This document shows positions 8,297 to 17,039 of a stretch of 64,000 nucleotides of DNA, piece after piece. The position numbers and the translations under genes are program-made. The notes beneath the pieces were generated by a model, which was not told where the DNA came from, did not search any database, and saw nothing but the letters and a program-made list of their open reading frames with translations. Each line of letters starts with the position of its first letter. Position 1 is the stretch's first letter. The stretch is from Gimesia algae (GTDB lineage Bacteria; Planctomycetota; Planctomycetia; Planctomycetales; Planctomycetaceae), in the NCBI RefSeq assembly GCF_007746795.1, contig NZ_CP036343.1, positions 4,811,357 to 4,875,356 of the forward strand, written 5' to 3'.

Positions 8297-9769
8297 ATGA
8301 AGCTGAAATCACTGCACCAGAGTCTGTTATTCGCCGTGTGTTTGCTGTCAATTCCTGAAACCATATTGCAGGCAGAACAGAAGGCCTCTGCTTCCCGACC
8401 GAATATTGTGTTCATCCTGATTGATGACATGGGCTGGCCCGACCCTGTCAGTTACGGAAACCAGTTTCACGACACGCCCCATATCGATCAACTGGCCAGC
8501 GATGGCGTGCGCTTCACCGATTTTTATGCTGCCTGCCCGGTCTGCTCTCCCACGCGGGCCAGTATCCAGGCAGGTCAATATCAGGCACGACTGCATCTGA
8601 CTGATTTCATCCCCGGACATTGGCGTCCGTTCGAAAAACTGATTGTCCCTGAAAATGCACCCCATCTGCCTCTGGACATCGTCACACCTGGCGAGCTTCT
8701 GCAATCGGCAGGCTACAATACCGCCTACTTCGGAAAATGGCATCTGGGGCCGGAATCACATAACCCGGACCAGCAGGGATACCAGACTTCACTGGTAACA
8801 GGCGGCCGTCATTTTGCGCCCCGCTTCCGTACGACACCTCCCACAGAGGTTCCCGACAAAGCCTATCTCGCCGATTTCCTGACCGATAAAACGATTGAGT
8901 TTATCAAACAAAACAAATCAGATCCTTTCTTCGTCCAGTTGTCGCATTATGCAGTTCACATCCCGCTGGAAGCCAAACAGCAAATGATCCGGAAATATCA
9001 GCAGAAACCCAAACCGGCTTCCGGCATTAATAACCCTGTTTACGCCGCCATGGTCGCCCATGTGGACGACAGTGTGGGCCGCATCGTCGCTGCACTGAGG
9101 GAACTGAATCTGACTGATAATACCGTGGTGATCTTCACCTCGGACAATGGTGGTCTGCGACAAAGTTTTTCTGGCGGTGATATCGTTTCCACAAACGCCC
9201 CACTCCGAGATGAGAAAGGCTCACTCTATGAAGGGGGCATTCGGGTGCCGTTGATTATCAAATGGCCGGGAGTTGCTGCCGCGGGTAAAACGTGTGCCGA
9301 GCCCACCATCAGCGTCGATTTCTGGCCTACTTTTGCAGAGATTGCACATGCAAACCCTTCCGGACACCAGACCATCGACGGGCTGAGTCTGGTTCCTCTC
9401 TTAAAAGATCCCGCCAACCATCTCAACCGCGATGCGATCTATTTTCATTATCCGCATTACCATCACTCGACCCCGGCAGGTGCCATTCGCGCAGGAGACT
9501 GGAAGCTGATTGAATTTTTCGCAGATGGCAACCTTGAACTCTATAACCTGAAACAGGACCTGTCCGAGACCACGAATCTGGCTGAAAAGAATCGGGAAAA
9601 AGCGGTGGAATTGCAGCAGAAACTGGCAGACTGGAGAGCCAGCACGGGCGCCGCCCTGCCTGTCATAAATCCTGAATACAATCCTGCGCGGGCCTCTGAA
9701 TTCTGGAATCCTCGCACAAATCAACCGGTTCCCGCACGAAAAAAGACGCGTATTGACCAGGCAAACTGA
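8297..9769 (+). CDS. Secreted sulfatase
   Basis: 490 residues from ATG 8297, chosen because GGGAGG at 8283-8288 lies at good spacing and the resulting N-terminus is a signal peptide (MKLKSLHQSLLFAVCLLSI). The frame is open further upstream to 8105, inside the previous gene, but that extension is not protein-like. Motifs: 'NIVFILIDDMGWPDPVSYG' (metal ligands), 'PVCSPTRASIQAGQY' (C-x-P-x-R with the formylglycine Cys), 'YFGKWHLGPE' and 'VIFTSDNGGL'. The C-terminal half ends with the usual 'WKLIEFFADGNLELYNL' strand region. Second gene of a sulfatase pair; substrate unknown. Confidence 0.93.
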   Translation: MKLKSLHQSLLFAVCLLSIPETILQAEQKASASRPNIVFILIDDMGWPDPVSYGNQFHDTPHIDQLASDGVRFTDFYAACPVCSPTRASIQAGQYQARLHLTDFIPGHWRPFEKLIVPENAPHLPLDIVTPGELLQSAGYNTAYFGKWHLGPESHNPDQQGYQTSLVTGGRHFAPRFRTTPPTEVPDKAYLADFLTDKTIEFIKQNKSDPFFVQLSHYAVHIPLEAKQQMIRKYQQKPKPASGINNPVYAAMVAHVDDSVGRIVAALRELNLTDNTVVIFTSDNGGLRQSFSGGDIVSTNAPLRDEKGSLYEGGIRVPLIIKWPGVAAAGKTCAEPTISVDFWPTFAEIAHANPSGHQTIDGLSLVPLLKDPANHLNRDAIYFHYPHYHHSTPAGAIRAGDWKLIEFFADGNLELYNLKQDLSETTNLAEKNREKAVELQQKLADWRASTGAALPVINPEYNPARASEFWNPRTNQPVPARKKTRIDQAN

Positions 9770-9925
9770 TGGATGACTGATCGCTCCCTTGATTCTGCAG
9801 TCACAAATCGAGATATTCTATGATAGGTCACCTGAACTTTTCAGAGTTCAGCAGGAAACAGTCCGGATCGTCATCTGAGTCAACTGCAAGTCCTTATTAT
9901 CTCTCAATTAGATCGTTAAACGAAT

Positions 9926-11482
9926 ATGTCTGCCGTCGCCCACTCCCCGCTGTTAAAATTACATCCTGATGACAATATCGCCATCGCACGCAATGCGGTC
10001 GGCGAGAATCAGGAGTGTGAATTATCAGAAACGGAAAGCGTCACCACCCGGGAAGACATCGATCTGGGACATAAAGTCGCGATTAAACAGATCAACAAAG
10101 GGGAAGCGGTCCGCAAATTTGGTCAGGTGATCGGCTTTGCCACCTGTGATATTCAACCCGGCTACTGGATCCACAGCCATAACCTGGCAGCAGGTGAGTT
10201 GAGCCTGGACTATGCATACTCAACTGATGTCCCCGCGCCACCCGAGCCGATCACAGGCCGCACCTTTATGGGTTACCGGCGTCCGAATGGGAAAGCGGGG
10301 ACCAGAAATTATCTGGCAATCGTCAGTACCGTGAACTGCTCTGCTACCGCTTCCAAGTACATCGCCCGGGAACTGGCACAAACTTCTCTCAAAGACTTCC
10401 CTAATATTGATGGCATTATTCCCCTGGTTCACAAAGGGGGATGTGCGATGCAGTATGACGGAGAAGATCATCATCAGCTGATGCGTACCCTGGGTGGTTT
10501 TGCGAAGCACCCCAATATAGGAGCTTACGTAATTCTGGGACTGGGCTGTGAAACAGGGCAAGGCGCGTTTCTCTCTGATTCTGAAGGACTGGTTCAGCTT
10601 CCTAACCTGAAAGAGCCACCTGCAAACGCGCCACTGGTACTTAACATTCAGGATATGGGGGGCATTGCTAAAACAGTCAAGCAGGTTTCGGCTCTGCTGA
10701 AGGAATATCTGCCTCAGGTCAATGATGTCACCCGCGTCCCCATTCCTGTCTCCGAATTGATTCTGGGCACCGAGTGCGGAGGCAGTGATGGTAATAGTGG
10801 TGTGACGGCCAACCCGGCACTCGGCATCGCCAGTGATCTGCTGGTCGCTCATGGTGCGACTTCCATTCTGGGGGAAACTTCCGAAATCTATGGCGGTGAA
10901 CACCTTCTGACACGACGGGCCATCACACCGGAAATCGGAAAAAAACTCATCGAACGCATTCGCTGGTGGGAAGAATACACGGGAAAATTTGGAGTCGTCA
11001 TTGATAACAACCCTTCTCCAGGTAACAAAAGAGGCGGCCTGACCACGATTTACGAGAAATCGCTGGGAGCCATCGCCAAAGGGGGCAGCACCGCGCTGCG
11101 TGAAGTCTACCGCTTCGCAGAACCGGTTACCGAAAAAGGCTTTGTCATCATGGATACCCCAGGCTATGACCCGGCTTCCGTCACCGGCATGGTCGCCGGC
11201 GGTGCGAATGTGGTCGCCTTCACTACAGGGCGAGGCAGCTGTTTTGGATGTAAACCGGTTCCCAGTATCAAAATCTCGACCAATACCCCCATGTTCGAAC
11301 GCATGGAAGAGGATATGGATCTGGATGCCGGCCGCATCCTGCATGGCACTTCTGTCGAGCAGGTGGGGCAGGAAATCTTTGAGCTGATTATCGAAGTAGC
11401 CAGTGGTAAAAAAACAAAAAGCGAGGCTCAAGGCATCGGAGATGAAGAATTTTGCCCCTGGAGTATCGGCCCGGTCCTCTAA
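9926..11482 (+). CDS. uxaA: UxaA family hydrolyase, altronate dehydratase-like
   Basis: 518 residues. It combines the N-terminal SAF-like domain (residues about 10-105: 'HPDDNIAIARNAV', 'GYWIHSHNL') with the large C-terminal UxaA domain, as in full-length altronate dehydratase, which converts D-altronate to 2-keto-3-deoxygluconate in hexuronate catabolism. Conserved family blocks include 'GYRRPNGKAGTRNYLAIV', 'GTECGGSDGNSGVTANPALG' and 'TTGRGSCFGCKPVPSIK' with the Cys pair used for metal binding. Related members act on galactarate or other sugar acids, so the exact substrate is not fixed. It lies 156 bp after the sulfatases in the same direction, which fits a polysaccharide-breakdown setting. 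Confidence 0.85.
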   Translation: MSAVAHSPLLKLHPDDNIAIARNAVGENQECELSETESVTTREDIDLGHKVAIKQINKGEAVRKFGQVIGFATCDIQPGYWIHSHNLAAGELSLDYAYSTDVPAPPEPITGRTFMGYRRPNGKAGTRNYLAIVSTVNCSATASKYIARELAQTSLKDFPNIDGIIPLVHKGGCAMQYDGEDHHQLMRTLGGFAKHPNIGAYVILGLGCETGQGAFLSDSEGLVQLPNLKEPPANAPLVLNIQDMGGIAKTVKQVSALLKEYLPQVNDVTRVPIPVSELILGTECGGSDGNSGVTANPALGIASDLLVAHGATSILGETSEIYGGEHLLTRRAITPEIGKKLIERIRWWEEYTGKFGVVIDNNPSPGNKRGGLTTIYEKSLGAIAKGGSTALREVYRFAEPVTEKGFVIMDTPGYDPASVTGMVAGGANVVAFTTGRGSCFGCKPVPSIKISTNTPMFERMEEDMDLDAGRILHGTSVEQVGQEIFELIIEVASGKKTKSEAQGIGDEEFCPWSIGPVL

Positions 11483-11863
11483 TTTTGTCGTATTTACACA
11501 GATCCGGGTGACCTGAATTTTGATTGATGACCGGCCTGAATCTGATTCAGGGCTTCGTATAGCACGTCTCTTAATATCTCCTTATTTAACAATACATTAC
11601 GTCTGCACCACCCTGTTTCATACCACCTCAGATGAATCCCGTCTTGAGGGATCGCAAGCCTATCGTATATACATGTGTTCGCACAGATGTCGTACCATTA
11701 AAACCGTCAAGACTATTGAAACAGGAAAATTCGGCATCTTCCGAATAATCGCTACAGTTTACCAGAAGCACTGTCCGATATAACCAGCAACAGACTCCGC
11801 GCTTTTCCGTATTAGACCGCGCGGATTGTTATCAAAGTTTCCGCTGTTTGTAAGGACGTATAG
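11483..11863 (+). other. Intergenic region upstream of the BBP7 barrel gene
   Basis: About 380 bases without a credible gene; the 87-codon frame in it has no protein-like character. A short perfect hairpin, ATTCGG-catctt-CCGAAT, sits at about 11729-11746, and AAGGA precedes the BBP7 start at 11864. The promoter of the porin gene should be here but is not obvious. Confidence 0.45.
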
Positions 11864-13618
11864 ATGCGGCTTCTTCATTGGCTAGCACCGGTATTGAGCA
11901 TCGTTCTCATCTCGCATGCACACTCTCAAGTACATGCGCAGGGATATCCGCCCTCATACCAGGGAGCCGGGATGGTACAACCTGTATCATACGATCCCGG
12001 GGCACACCCTTATGCACGAACCATGGTCCCACCGCCACCGCCCGGCTACTTTCAGCAGCCAGCGGGACCATATGGACCACCGACAGCACCGGGAGTTCCT
12101 ATGAATATAGGTCCCGAGGCACCGGTTAGTGCATTCCCCCGGATGTCCCCCTTCGAACATCAGTTTCAACAACATCGTGTTGAAAAAGATGGTCTTTGGA
12201 TGTTTCGATCAAGCAACCAGGGGAAAAGACATTTCTTCAGCATGGAGGCCCTGTTCGGTCGATATCGCCGACCGGGGAGTGCCGTACTCGGAAATAATGA
12301 TTCCATTTCCTATCTGCATATGATGGAAGACGAACTGATCCTGGAAACAGATGAAGAATACTTCGATCAGTTCAACGATAATACGGGACTGAATTTCTTT
12401 GACCGTACCACTTACGATGTCGTCCCGAACATGAATGCCCCTGGTACAAGAATTCGCTGGGGTTGGATGAATGACGATGACAGCGGGTTTGAATTGACTG
12501 GCTGGTGGCTCGCACGAGCTGATTCCGGCTGGTCAGCTGATGAACGATCAACACACAAATCAAATCCGGCCAATCAGGCAGTCTTTGATATTCTGATGTC
12601 ACCTCCAGACTACATTTTCAATGCGATTCCAGGCTACTCTGTCACAGATATTGCATCAATCCTGGAAGAGGAACTGAAAAACCTCGCTTCACTCCCTCTG
12701 GATGACGGTACCGTTGACGGGGTTTCTGTCCCTTATGACATAGACTTTCGGATTAAAACCGTCAGTCAGTCCTGGGGAACCAATGTAACCTGGATGTCAA
12801 CACCCATTGTGGATAAGAAAAATCTGAAAATCCGTGGTCTGGCGGGTGCTCGCTACTTGAAGGTCCGGGAAGGATTCAGTTTCTACGGTCGTGACAGTGG
12901 TCTGATTTACGCCGAAGGAACAACGGCTGCCAGCACCCAACCTGACTTGAAACTGGTTTCACTCCCCACTGGTACCGACGAAAACCAGGATGGTATTATT
13001 GACAACACTGGTTTCTCTGAAGACGATTCTACCGGTACTACCAGCACCACCACTGCCGTCATTTTCCTCTTCCAGAATGACCCTGTGACTTCCTATGTCA
13101 ACAACACAGTCGATACGAATCTGGCTGGTCCAGAAATCGGTTTTCAGTTTGATCTGGGAGGCGATAAGTTCAAGATCTGGGGTCAGACTAAACTCGGTAT
13201 CATGGCTAATAGAGAAAAGATCAAACTCAATGGTGATAATATTGGTATGATTACCCGGGACGATCCGACCGACTTTGATCGTCCTCAGGCCCTGATCACA
13301 CCAACCGCCGATGACCCCAATCCAAACCAGTTCAGCTCTTACCAGACACATACGCATGTTTCACCACTGTTTGAACAATCGATCTTTGCTGAAATGAACC
13401 TCTTCGACAAAGTACCAGTGCTGAAACGCATGAAACTGCTGGAAGAAGCCAAACTTAAAGTCGGCTATACCTACATTGTCGCCGGTGAAGTCACACGCCC
13501 TTACGAAAGTATTCTCTGGACAGGGATGCCAACACGAGGCCTGTTCCCTTCCATTGATGTGAAACGGGAAAAATGGAGTGTCGGAACCTGGAGTGTCGGT
13601 CTGGACTGGAACTATTAA
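11864..13618 (+). CDS. BBP7 family outer-membrane beta-barrel protein
   Basis: 584 residues. The N-terminus is a signal peptide (MRLLHWLAPVLSIVLISHAHS, cleavage after VHAQ), followed by a Pro/Gly/Tyr-rich segment of about 80 residues (for example 'MVPPPPPGYFQQPAGPYG') and then a barrel-like region with alternating aromatic and polar residues. It ends 'SVGTWSVGLDWNY', a C-terminal aromatic strand as expected for an outer-membrane barrel. Blocks such as 'LFGRYRRPGSAVLG' and 'RIRWGWMNDDDSGFELTGWWL' match the planctomycete family called BBP7, whose role is not established beyond being barrel proteins. It is a single-gene unit followed by a strong terminator. Confidence 0.8.
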   Translation: MRLLHWLAPVLSIVLISHAHSQVHAQGYPPSYQGAGMVQPVSYDPGAHPYARTMVPPPPPGYFQQPAGPYGPPTAPGVPMNIGPEAPVSAFPRMSPFEHQFQQHRVEKDGLWMFRSSNQGKRHFFSMEALFGRYRRPGSAVLGNNDSISYLHMMEDELILETDEEYFDQFNDNTGLNFFDRTTYDVVPNMNAPGTRIRWGWMNDDDSGFELTGWWLARADSGWSADERSTHKSNPANQAVFDILMSPPDYIFNAIPGYSVTDIASILEEELKNLASLPLDDGTVDGVSVPYDIDFRIKTVSQSWGTNVTWMSTPIVDKKNLKIRGLAGARYLKVREGFSFYGRDSGLIYAEGTTAASTQPDLKLVSLPTGTDENQDGIIDNTGFSEDDSTGTTSTTTAVIFLFQNDPVTSYVNNTVDTNLAGPEIGFQFDLGGDKFKIWGQTKLGIMANREKIKLNGDNIGMITRDDPTDFDRPQALITPTADDPNPNQFSSYQTHTHVSPLFEQSIFAEMNLFDKVPVLKRMKLLEEAKLKVGYTYIVAGEVTRPYESILWTGMPTRGLFPSIDVKREKWSVGTWSVGLDWNY

Positions 13619-13647
13619 AACATTCCGCTGACATTATCAAACAGCGT

Positions 13648-13684
13648 AACCGGCGGGGAACCAGATTTTCCCGCCGGTTTTTTA
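13648..13684 (+). terminator. Rho-independent terminator of the BBP7 gene
   Basis: AACCGGCGGG and CCCGCCGGTT form a perfect 10-bp stem around a 12-base loop, followed by a T run, 29 bp after the porin stop. The T run reaches into the stop codon of the convergent sulfatase gene. Confidence 0.9.
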
Positions 13685-15406
13685 TTTGATCTGAGTGAGA
13701 ACAACATCACCCTGCGGACTGTTATCACCGGGGTAAATCCGATCCTCTCCTTCCACCTGAAACCAGATATCAAGCAGCCCGGTCCCGGCTGTCAGCTCGA
13801 ACTCAGCAGCGGACTCCCCGACCTTCAGGAAATCATGCACTGTCCTGCCCTGCCAGTTCACACATAGTTTGCCAGGCCTTGTCGTTTCTTGATTGATTTT
13901 CACTCGATACAGACCCGGCCGGACGATTTCCACCATCCAGCCTTCTGAAATACCCCCTTGGAAGGATCCATCCTGATAACGGCACAGGATGCTGGACTTC
14001 TCCTGTTCCCGATCAATGACAATCAGACCAGGTTCAAAATTCCGTGTTGTTCTCATCTCTGAAAACCAGTCTTCATATTGTTTAAGCAAAATTTTTGCAG
14101 TCTCCGGATGTGAATCCAGCACATTCTTCTGCTCCACCGGGTCGACCGAAAGATCATACAATTCCAGAACGGGCTCTGCCTGCAGTATCAGATTTTCTTT
14201 TCCGAAAGTGCCCGGGTAACCTGCCAGTTTGAACCGATCTGTCACGACCGCGAAATTCTGATAACGTTGAGGTGTCAAGCCTCGATGCACCTGAAAAAAC
14301 AGACTTCGTTCCGGCAATTTTTTTTTACTTCCCGTCAACAGCGGTGATAGATCCACTCCATCCAGCTTGAGAGCTTCCGGACGTAGTGTATCCGTCAGAG
14401 CCAACAACGTGGGCATCAGATCGATGTGTGCGGCGATCTGATCTATTTTTGTTCCCTCATGAAAATGACCAGGCCAATGCGCCAGGCAGGGAACTCGGAT
14501 TCCCCCTTCATAGATCCAGGATTTCCGTCCCCGCAGGCCTCCAGTATTCCGCTTCTGTTGCGGGCCATTATCTCCCAGAAACAGAACCAGAGTCGTCTCA
14601 GTCAGTCCGGTTTGATCCAGATGTGATAACAGCTTTCCAATGTTTTCATCCAGGTTCGTAATCATTCCATATACGCGGGCCGTTGTTTCATCGAGTCCCT
14701 GCTGTTGATAAGGTTTCCAGTAGGACTCTGCAATTTCCAGAGGCGTATGAGGCGCGTTAGTCGAGAGATAAACAAAGAACGGATTATCTGCCTGTTTCTG
14801 TTGATCAATAAATTCCAGCGCCGCATCAAAAAAAACGTCCGTACAATATCCGGTGGACTGAAACGCTTCACCATTCTTCCACAGTTTCGGATTAAAATAA
14901 CTGTTGGGTTGATCGGGACTCTGACCAATCCCCCCGCTCTTATGAATCAGCGATTCTGTAAATCCCTGATCCTGGGGCCGCATCGGATAATTATCCCCCA
15001 GATGCCATTTCCCGAAGATCCCGGTCTGATAACCGGACTGCTGTAATAACTCGGCAATGGTGACCTCTTCTCCATGCATCTTTGCGCCGCCACGCGAGGT
15101 ATGAATGACTCCGGTACGATAATAGTTACGCCCCGTCAACAGACTGGCGCGCGTCGGTGCACAGACGGGACTGCAATAGAACCGGGTCAACTCGATACTC
15201 TTTTCCGCCATACGGTCCAGGTACGGCGTGTTAATTTTCGAATTCCCATGAAACCCGACATCACCATACCCCTGATCATCGGTCAAAATGACAATCACAT
15301 TGGGATGGCTCGCAGCGCACGCTGTTTCTTCTCCACAGAGTACGCCTGTCACCAGAAACAGAATTCCCGTAAACCATTTTACGGTAGAGATATAAAACTC
15401 ATTCAT
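13682..15406 (-). CDS. Secreted sulfatase with C-terminal extension
   Basis: 574 residues from ATG 15406, chosen over upstream starts because GGAG lies 5 bases before it and the N-terminus is then a signal peptide (MNEFYISTVKWFTGILFLVTG). Sulfatase motifs are complete: 'NVIVILTDDQGYGDVGFHG', 'SPVCAPTRASLLTGR' with the C-x-P-x-R formylglycine site, 'IFGKWHLGDNY' and 'LFLGDNGPQ'. After the catalytic part, about 100 extra residues (from 'NFEPGLIVID') look like a beta-sandwich with no named match; this is often a substrate-binding or stabilising domain. The gene stands alone between the porin terminator and a divergent secreted protein. Confidence 0.92.
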   Translation of the reverse strand: MNEFYISTVKWFTGILFLVTGVLCGEETACAASHPNVIVILTDDQGYGDVGFHGNSKINTPYLDRMAEKSIELTRFYCSPVCAPTRASLLTGRNYYRTGVIHTSRGGAKMHGEEVTIAELLQQSGYQTGIFGKWHLGDNYPMRPQDQGFTESLIHKSGGIGQSPDQPNSYFNPKLWKNGEAFQSTGYCTDVFFDAALEFIDQQKQADNPFFVYLSTNAPHTPLEIAESYWKPYQQQGLDETTARVYGMITNLDENIGKLLSHLDQTGLTETTLVLFLGDNGPQQKRNTGGLRGRKSWIYEGGIRVPCLAHWPGHFHEGTKIDQIAAHIDLMPTLLALTDTLRPEALKLDGVDLSPLLTGSKKKLPERSLFFQVHRGLTPQRYQNFAVVTDRFKLAGYPGTFGKENLILQAEPVLELYDLSVDPVEQKNVLDSHPETAKILLKQYEDWFSEMRTTRNFEPGLIVIDREQEKSSILCRYQDGSFQGGISEGWMVEIVRPGLYRVKINQETTRPGKLCVNWQGRTVHDFLKVGESAAEFELTAGTGLLDIWFQVEGEDRIYPGDNSPQGDVVLTQIK

Positions 15407-15565
15407 CATCGCTCCAGGTATTGAAAGAGGATATTCCCACAAAAAAAAGAGGCCTGCATCACAACCTTTGCTGAACCTCATCTGGAAAAACAGTTGTCGC
15501 TCCCTGTCTCATGCCTTACCATAGAGAGATCAACCAGAGGTATTCTCTAAGCGGAGACACCCATC

Positions 15566-16207
15566 ATGAAATCCATTGCTGCCGGCTGCAGTATATTGAT
15601 CTGCCTGATGGCAGTTTATGTCGAAACTGCGGAAGCACAGGCTGTCAGAATCCAGCAACCCATCGTACAACAATTTTCAGCCGGAACAACACTCACTATT
15701 CCCGATCGGGGTTCTGCGATGCTGGGAGGGATTCAATCAGGGGCCATTCATACCAGACAGAATGGCCCGTTTCGCAGCGGTTCCACATACGGTCACTCTT
15801 TCCAGAGTTCTACCAGCAGTGTCGGCGTCTATATCCATGATTTTGAAGCCATGGATCAGATGCTGCTCAATTCCGCGCCTCGGGTATTGCGCGACTCTCG
15901 GAATTTCCCCACAGCGCATCAACATTGGCGAAACCAGTTAATGAATCAGACCGTCGCGACCCAGCCTGCAGACAGTACGCCTGCCGGAACAATTTCCAAT
16001 GCCCGTGAAATCAGGTTGTCGAAGGCAGCTCGATTTTATGAATTGGGACAGCAGGCGGAGAAAAAACACTCCACTCCCACTATCGCCATCCTGCATTATC
16101 GGAACGCGGAAAAATATGGCAGCAGCAAAGCGGCGGCTCGGCTGCAGGAACTTACGACGATCCGTACACAGAACACCCCAGACCGAAACAGAAGTGACGC
16201 AGAGTAA
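15566..16207 (+). CDS. Secreted protein of unknown function
   Basis: 213 residues with a clear signal peptide (MKSIAAGCSILICLMAVYVET, cleavage after AEAQA). The middle is Ser/Thr/Gln-rich without a known motif. The last third ('LSKAARFYELGQQAEKKH' and 'AILHYRNAEKYGSSKAA') resembles a single TPR/Sel1-like helical pair. I do not recognise a family. GCGGAGA about 10 bases upstream of ATG 15566 is a plausible ribosome site. It is divergent from the sulfatase upstream and convergent with the 99-residue protein downstream. Confidence 0.72.
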   Translation: MKSIAAGCSILICLMAVYVETAEAQAVRIQQPIVQQFSAGTTLTIPDRGSAMLGGIQSGAIHTRQNGPFRSGSTYGHSFQSSTSSVGVYIHDFEAMDQMLLNSAPRVLRDSRNFPTAHQHWRNQLMNQTVATQPADSTPAGTISNAREIRLSKAARFYELGQQAEKKHSTPTIAILHYRNAEKYGSSKAAARLQELTTIRTQNTPDRNRSDAE

Positions 16208-16215
16208 TGCTGCGA

Positions 16216-16515
16216 TCAGGCAGCTTCTTCTTCCGCGACAAAGATCCGATTGGGAAGATGCACCTTAGCATAGCGTTCTCCCCGTGCGTCGTAAAAGTAG
16301 ACCATATTCGAATCAGAGGCCCAGATGGCTCCCAGGCGCACGCTACGCGGACCATTGATCGAGAACTGCAGTCCACAGCTGCGGCCCCGACGAATCAGGG
16401 ACATTTCTGACATCGAGAACTGCTCTTCCAGCAGGTTCTCTTTCTCACACAGCGTTTTATGAATAAATAGTCGCAGTTCGTTAAGTGACTGGATGTTCTC
16501 TACACTGAAACTCAT
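16216..16515 (-). CDS. Small cytoplasmic protein of unknown function
   Basis: 99 residues, no signal peptide or membrane segment. An N-terminal amphipathic helix (MSFSVENIQSLNELRLFIHK) precedes a beta-rich part ('GLQFSINGPRSVRLGAIWAS', 'MVYFYDARGERYAKV') and an acidic end. GAGGGA just upstream of ATG 16515 is a good ribosome site. No family recognised; the regular strand pattern and good start suggest a real, probably lineage-restricted gene. Its stop is 8 bases from the stop of the convergent secreted protein. Confidence 0.7.
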   Translation of the reverse strand: MSFSVENIQSLNELRLFIHKTLCEKENLLEEQFSMSEMSLIRRGRSCGLQFSINGPRSVRLGAIWASDSNMVYFYDARGERYAKVHLPNRIFVAEEEAA

Positions 16516-17039
16516 TCACTGTCCCTCTTTCAAATAATCCCGTTCACCTGTTTTTTCAGTGAAGTCAGCTGTTCGCTCACTTTCGTCCAATCCCGAACCA
16601 GCAGGTTGACCTGACGTGTATCGTCCAGCCAGACAGGCATCTGTCAGAAGAGTTGGATCGCCCGTCTCTTTGTTAAAATTTGAGAAGATGATGAATTTTC
16701 TGTATTCGTTACCTGGGTGAACTATTTCCCGGATTTCCACGAAATCCAAAAACAGGACTGAAGATCAATACAAAAACAGCACCAGAATCTCTGGTCGTCA
16801 CTCCCTGTCCGGGTTGGATTGTTTTATCTAATCAGAACAGCTGGTTCACTTTACTGCCTCGAGGATTCAAATTCGCCTGCGCGAGGTATCGTTTTTTCTG
16901 ATCAACAGGGAAAATCCTGATCTCCCCTAAATTTACCGAATATAAAATAGTTTGTATGATGGAAATCGATGCAAGCTGCAATTCCACCTTTTGTCCAGAA
17001 TTGGCTCAACCATATTACTTATCTGAAGGATTTCCTGAA
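16516..17039. other. Intergenic region between the small protein and the Ldh-type dehydrogenase
   Basis: A 77-codon minus-strand frame (16516-16749) stops exactly where the 99-residue gene starts (TGA then ATG), but its sequence is low in hydrophobic residues and matches nothing, so it is not called. The plus-strand stretch 16956-17039 is an in-frame upstream extension of the dehydrogenase with no ribosome site. The segment must contain both divergent promoters; none is clear. Confidence 0.4.

Noticed and set aside
10220..11431. 403-codon minus-strand frame opposite uxaA
   Set aside because: Shadow of the strongly supported uxaA gene; it has no recognised motif.
11520..11783. 87-codon frame before the BBP7 gene
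   Set aside because: No homology features and no ribosome site; considered leader DNA.
16516..16749. 77-codon minus-strand frame ending exactly at the start of the 99-residue gene
   Set aside because: The TGA/ATG junction looks like coupling, but the protein sequence has no core or family match; the GAGGGA it contains is simply the ribosome site of the next gene.
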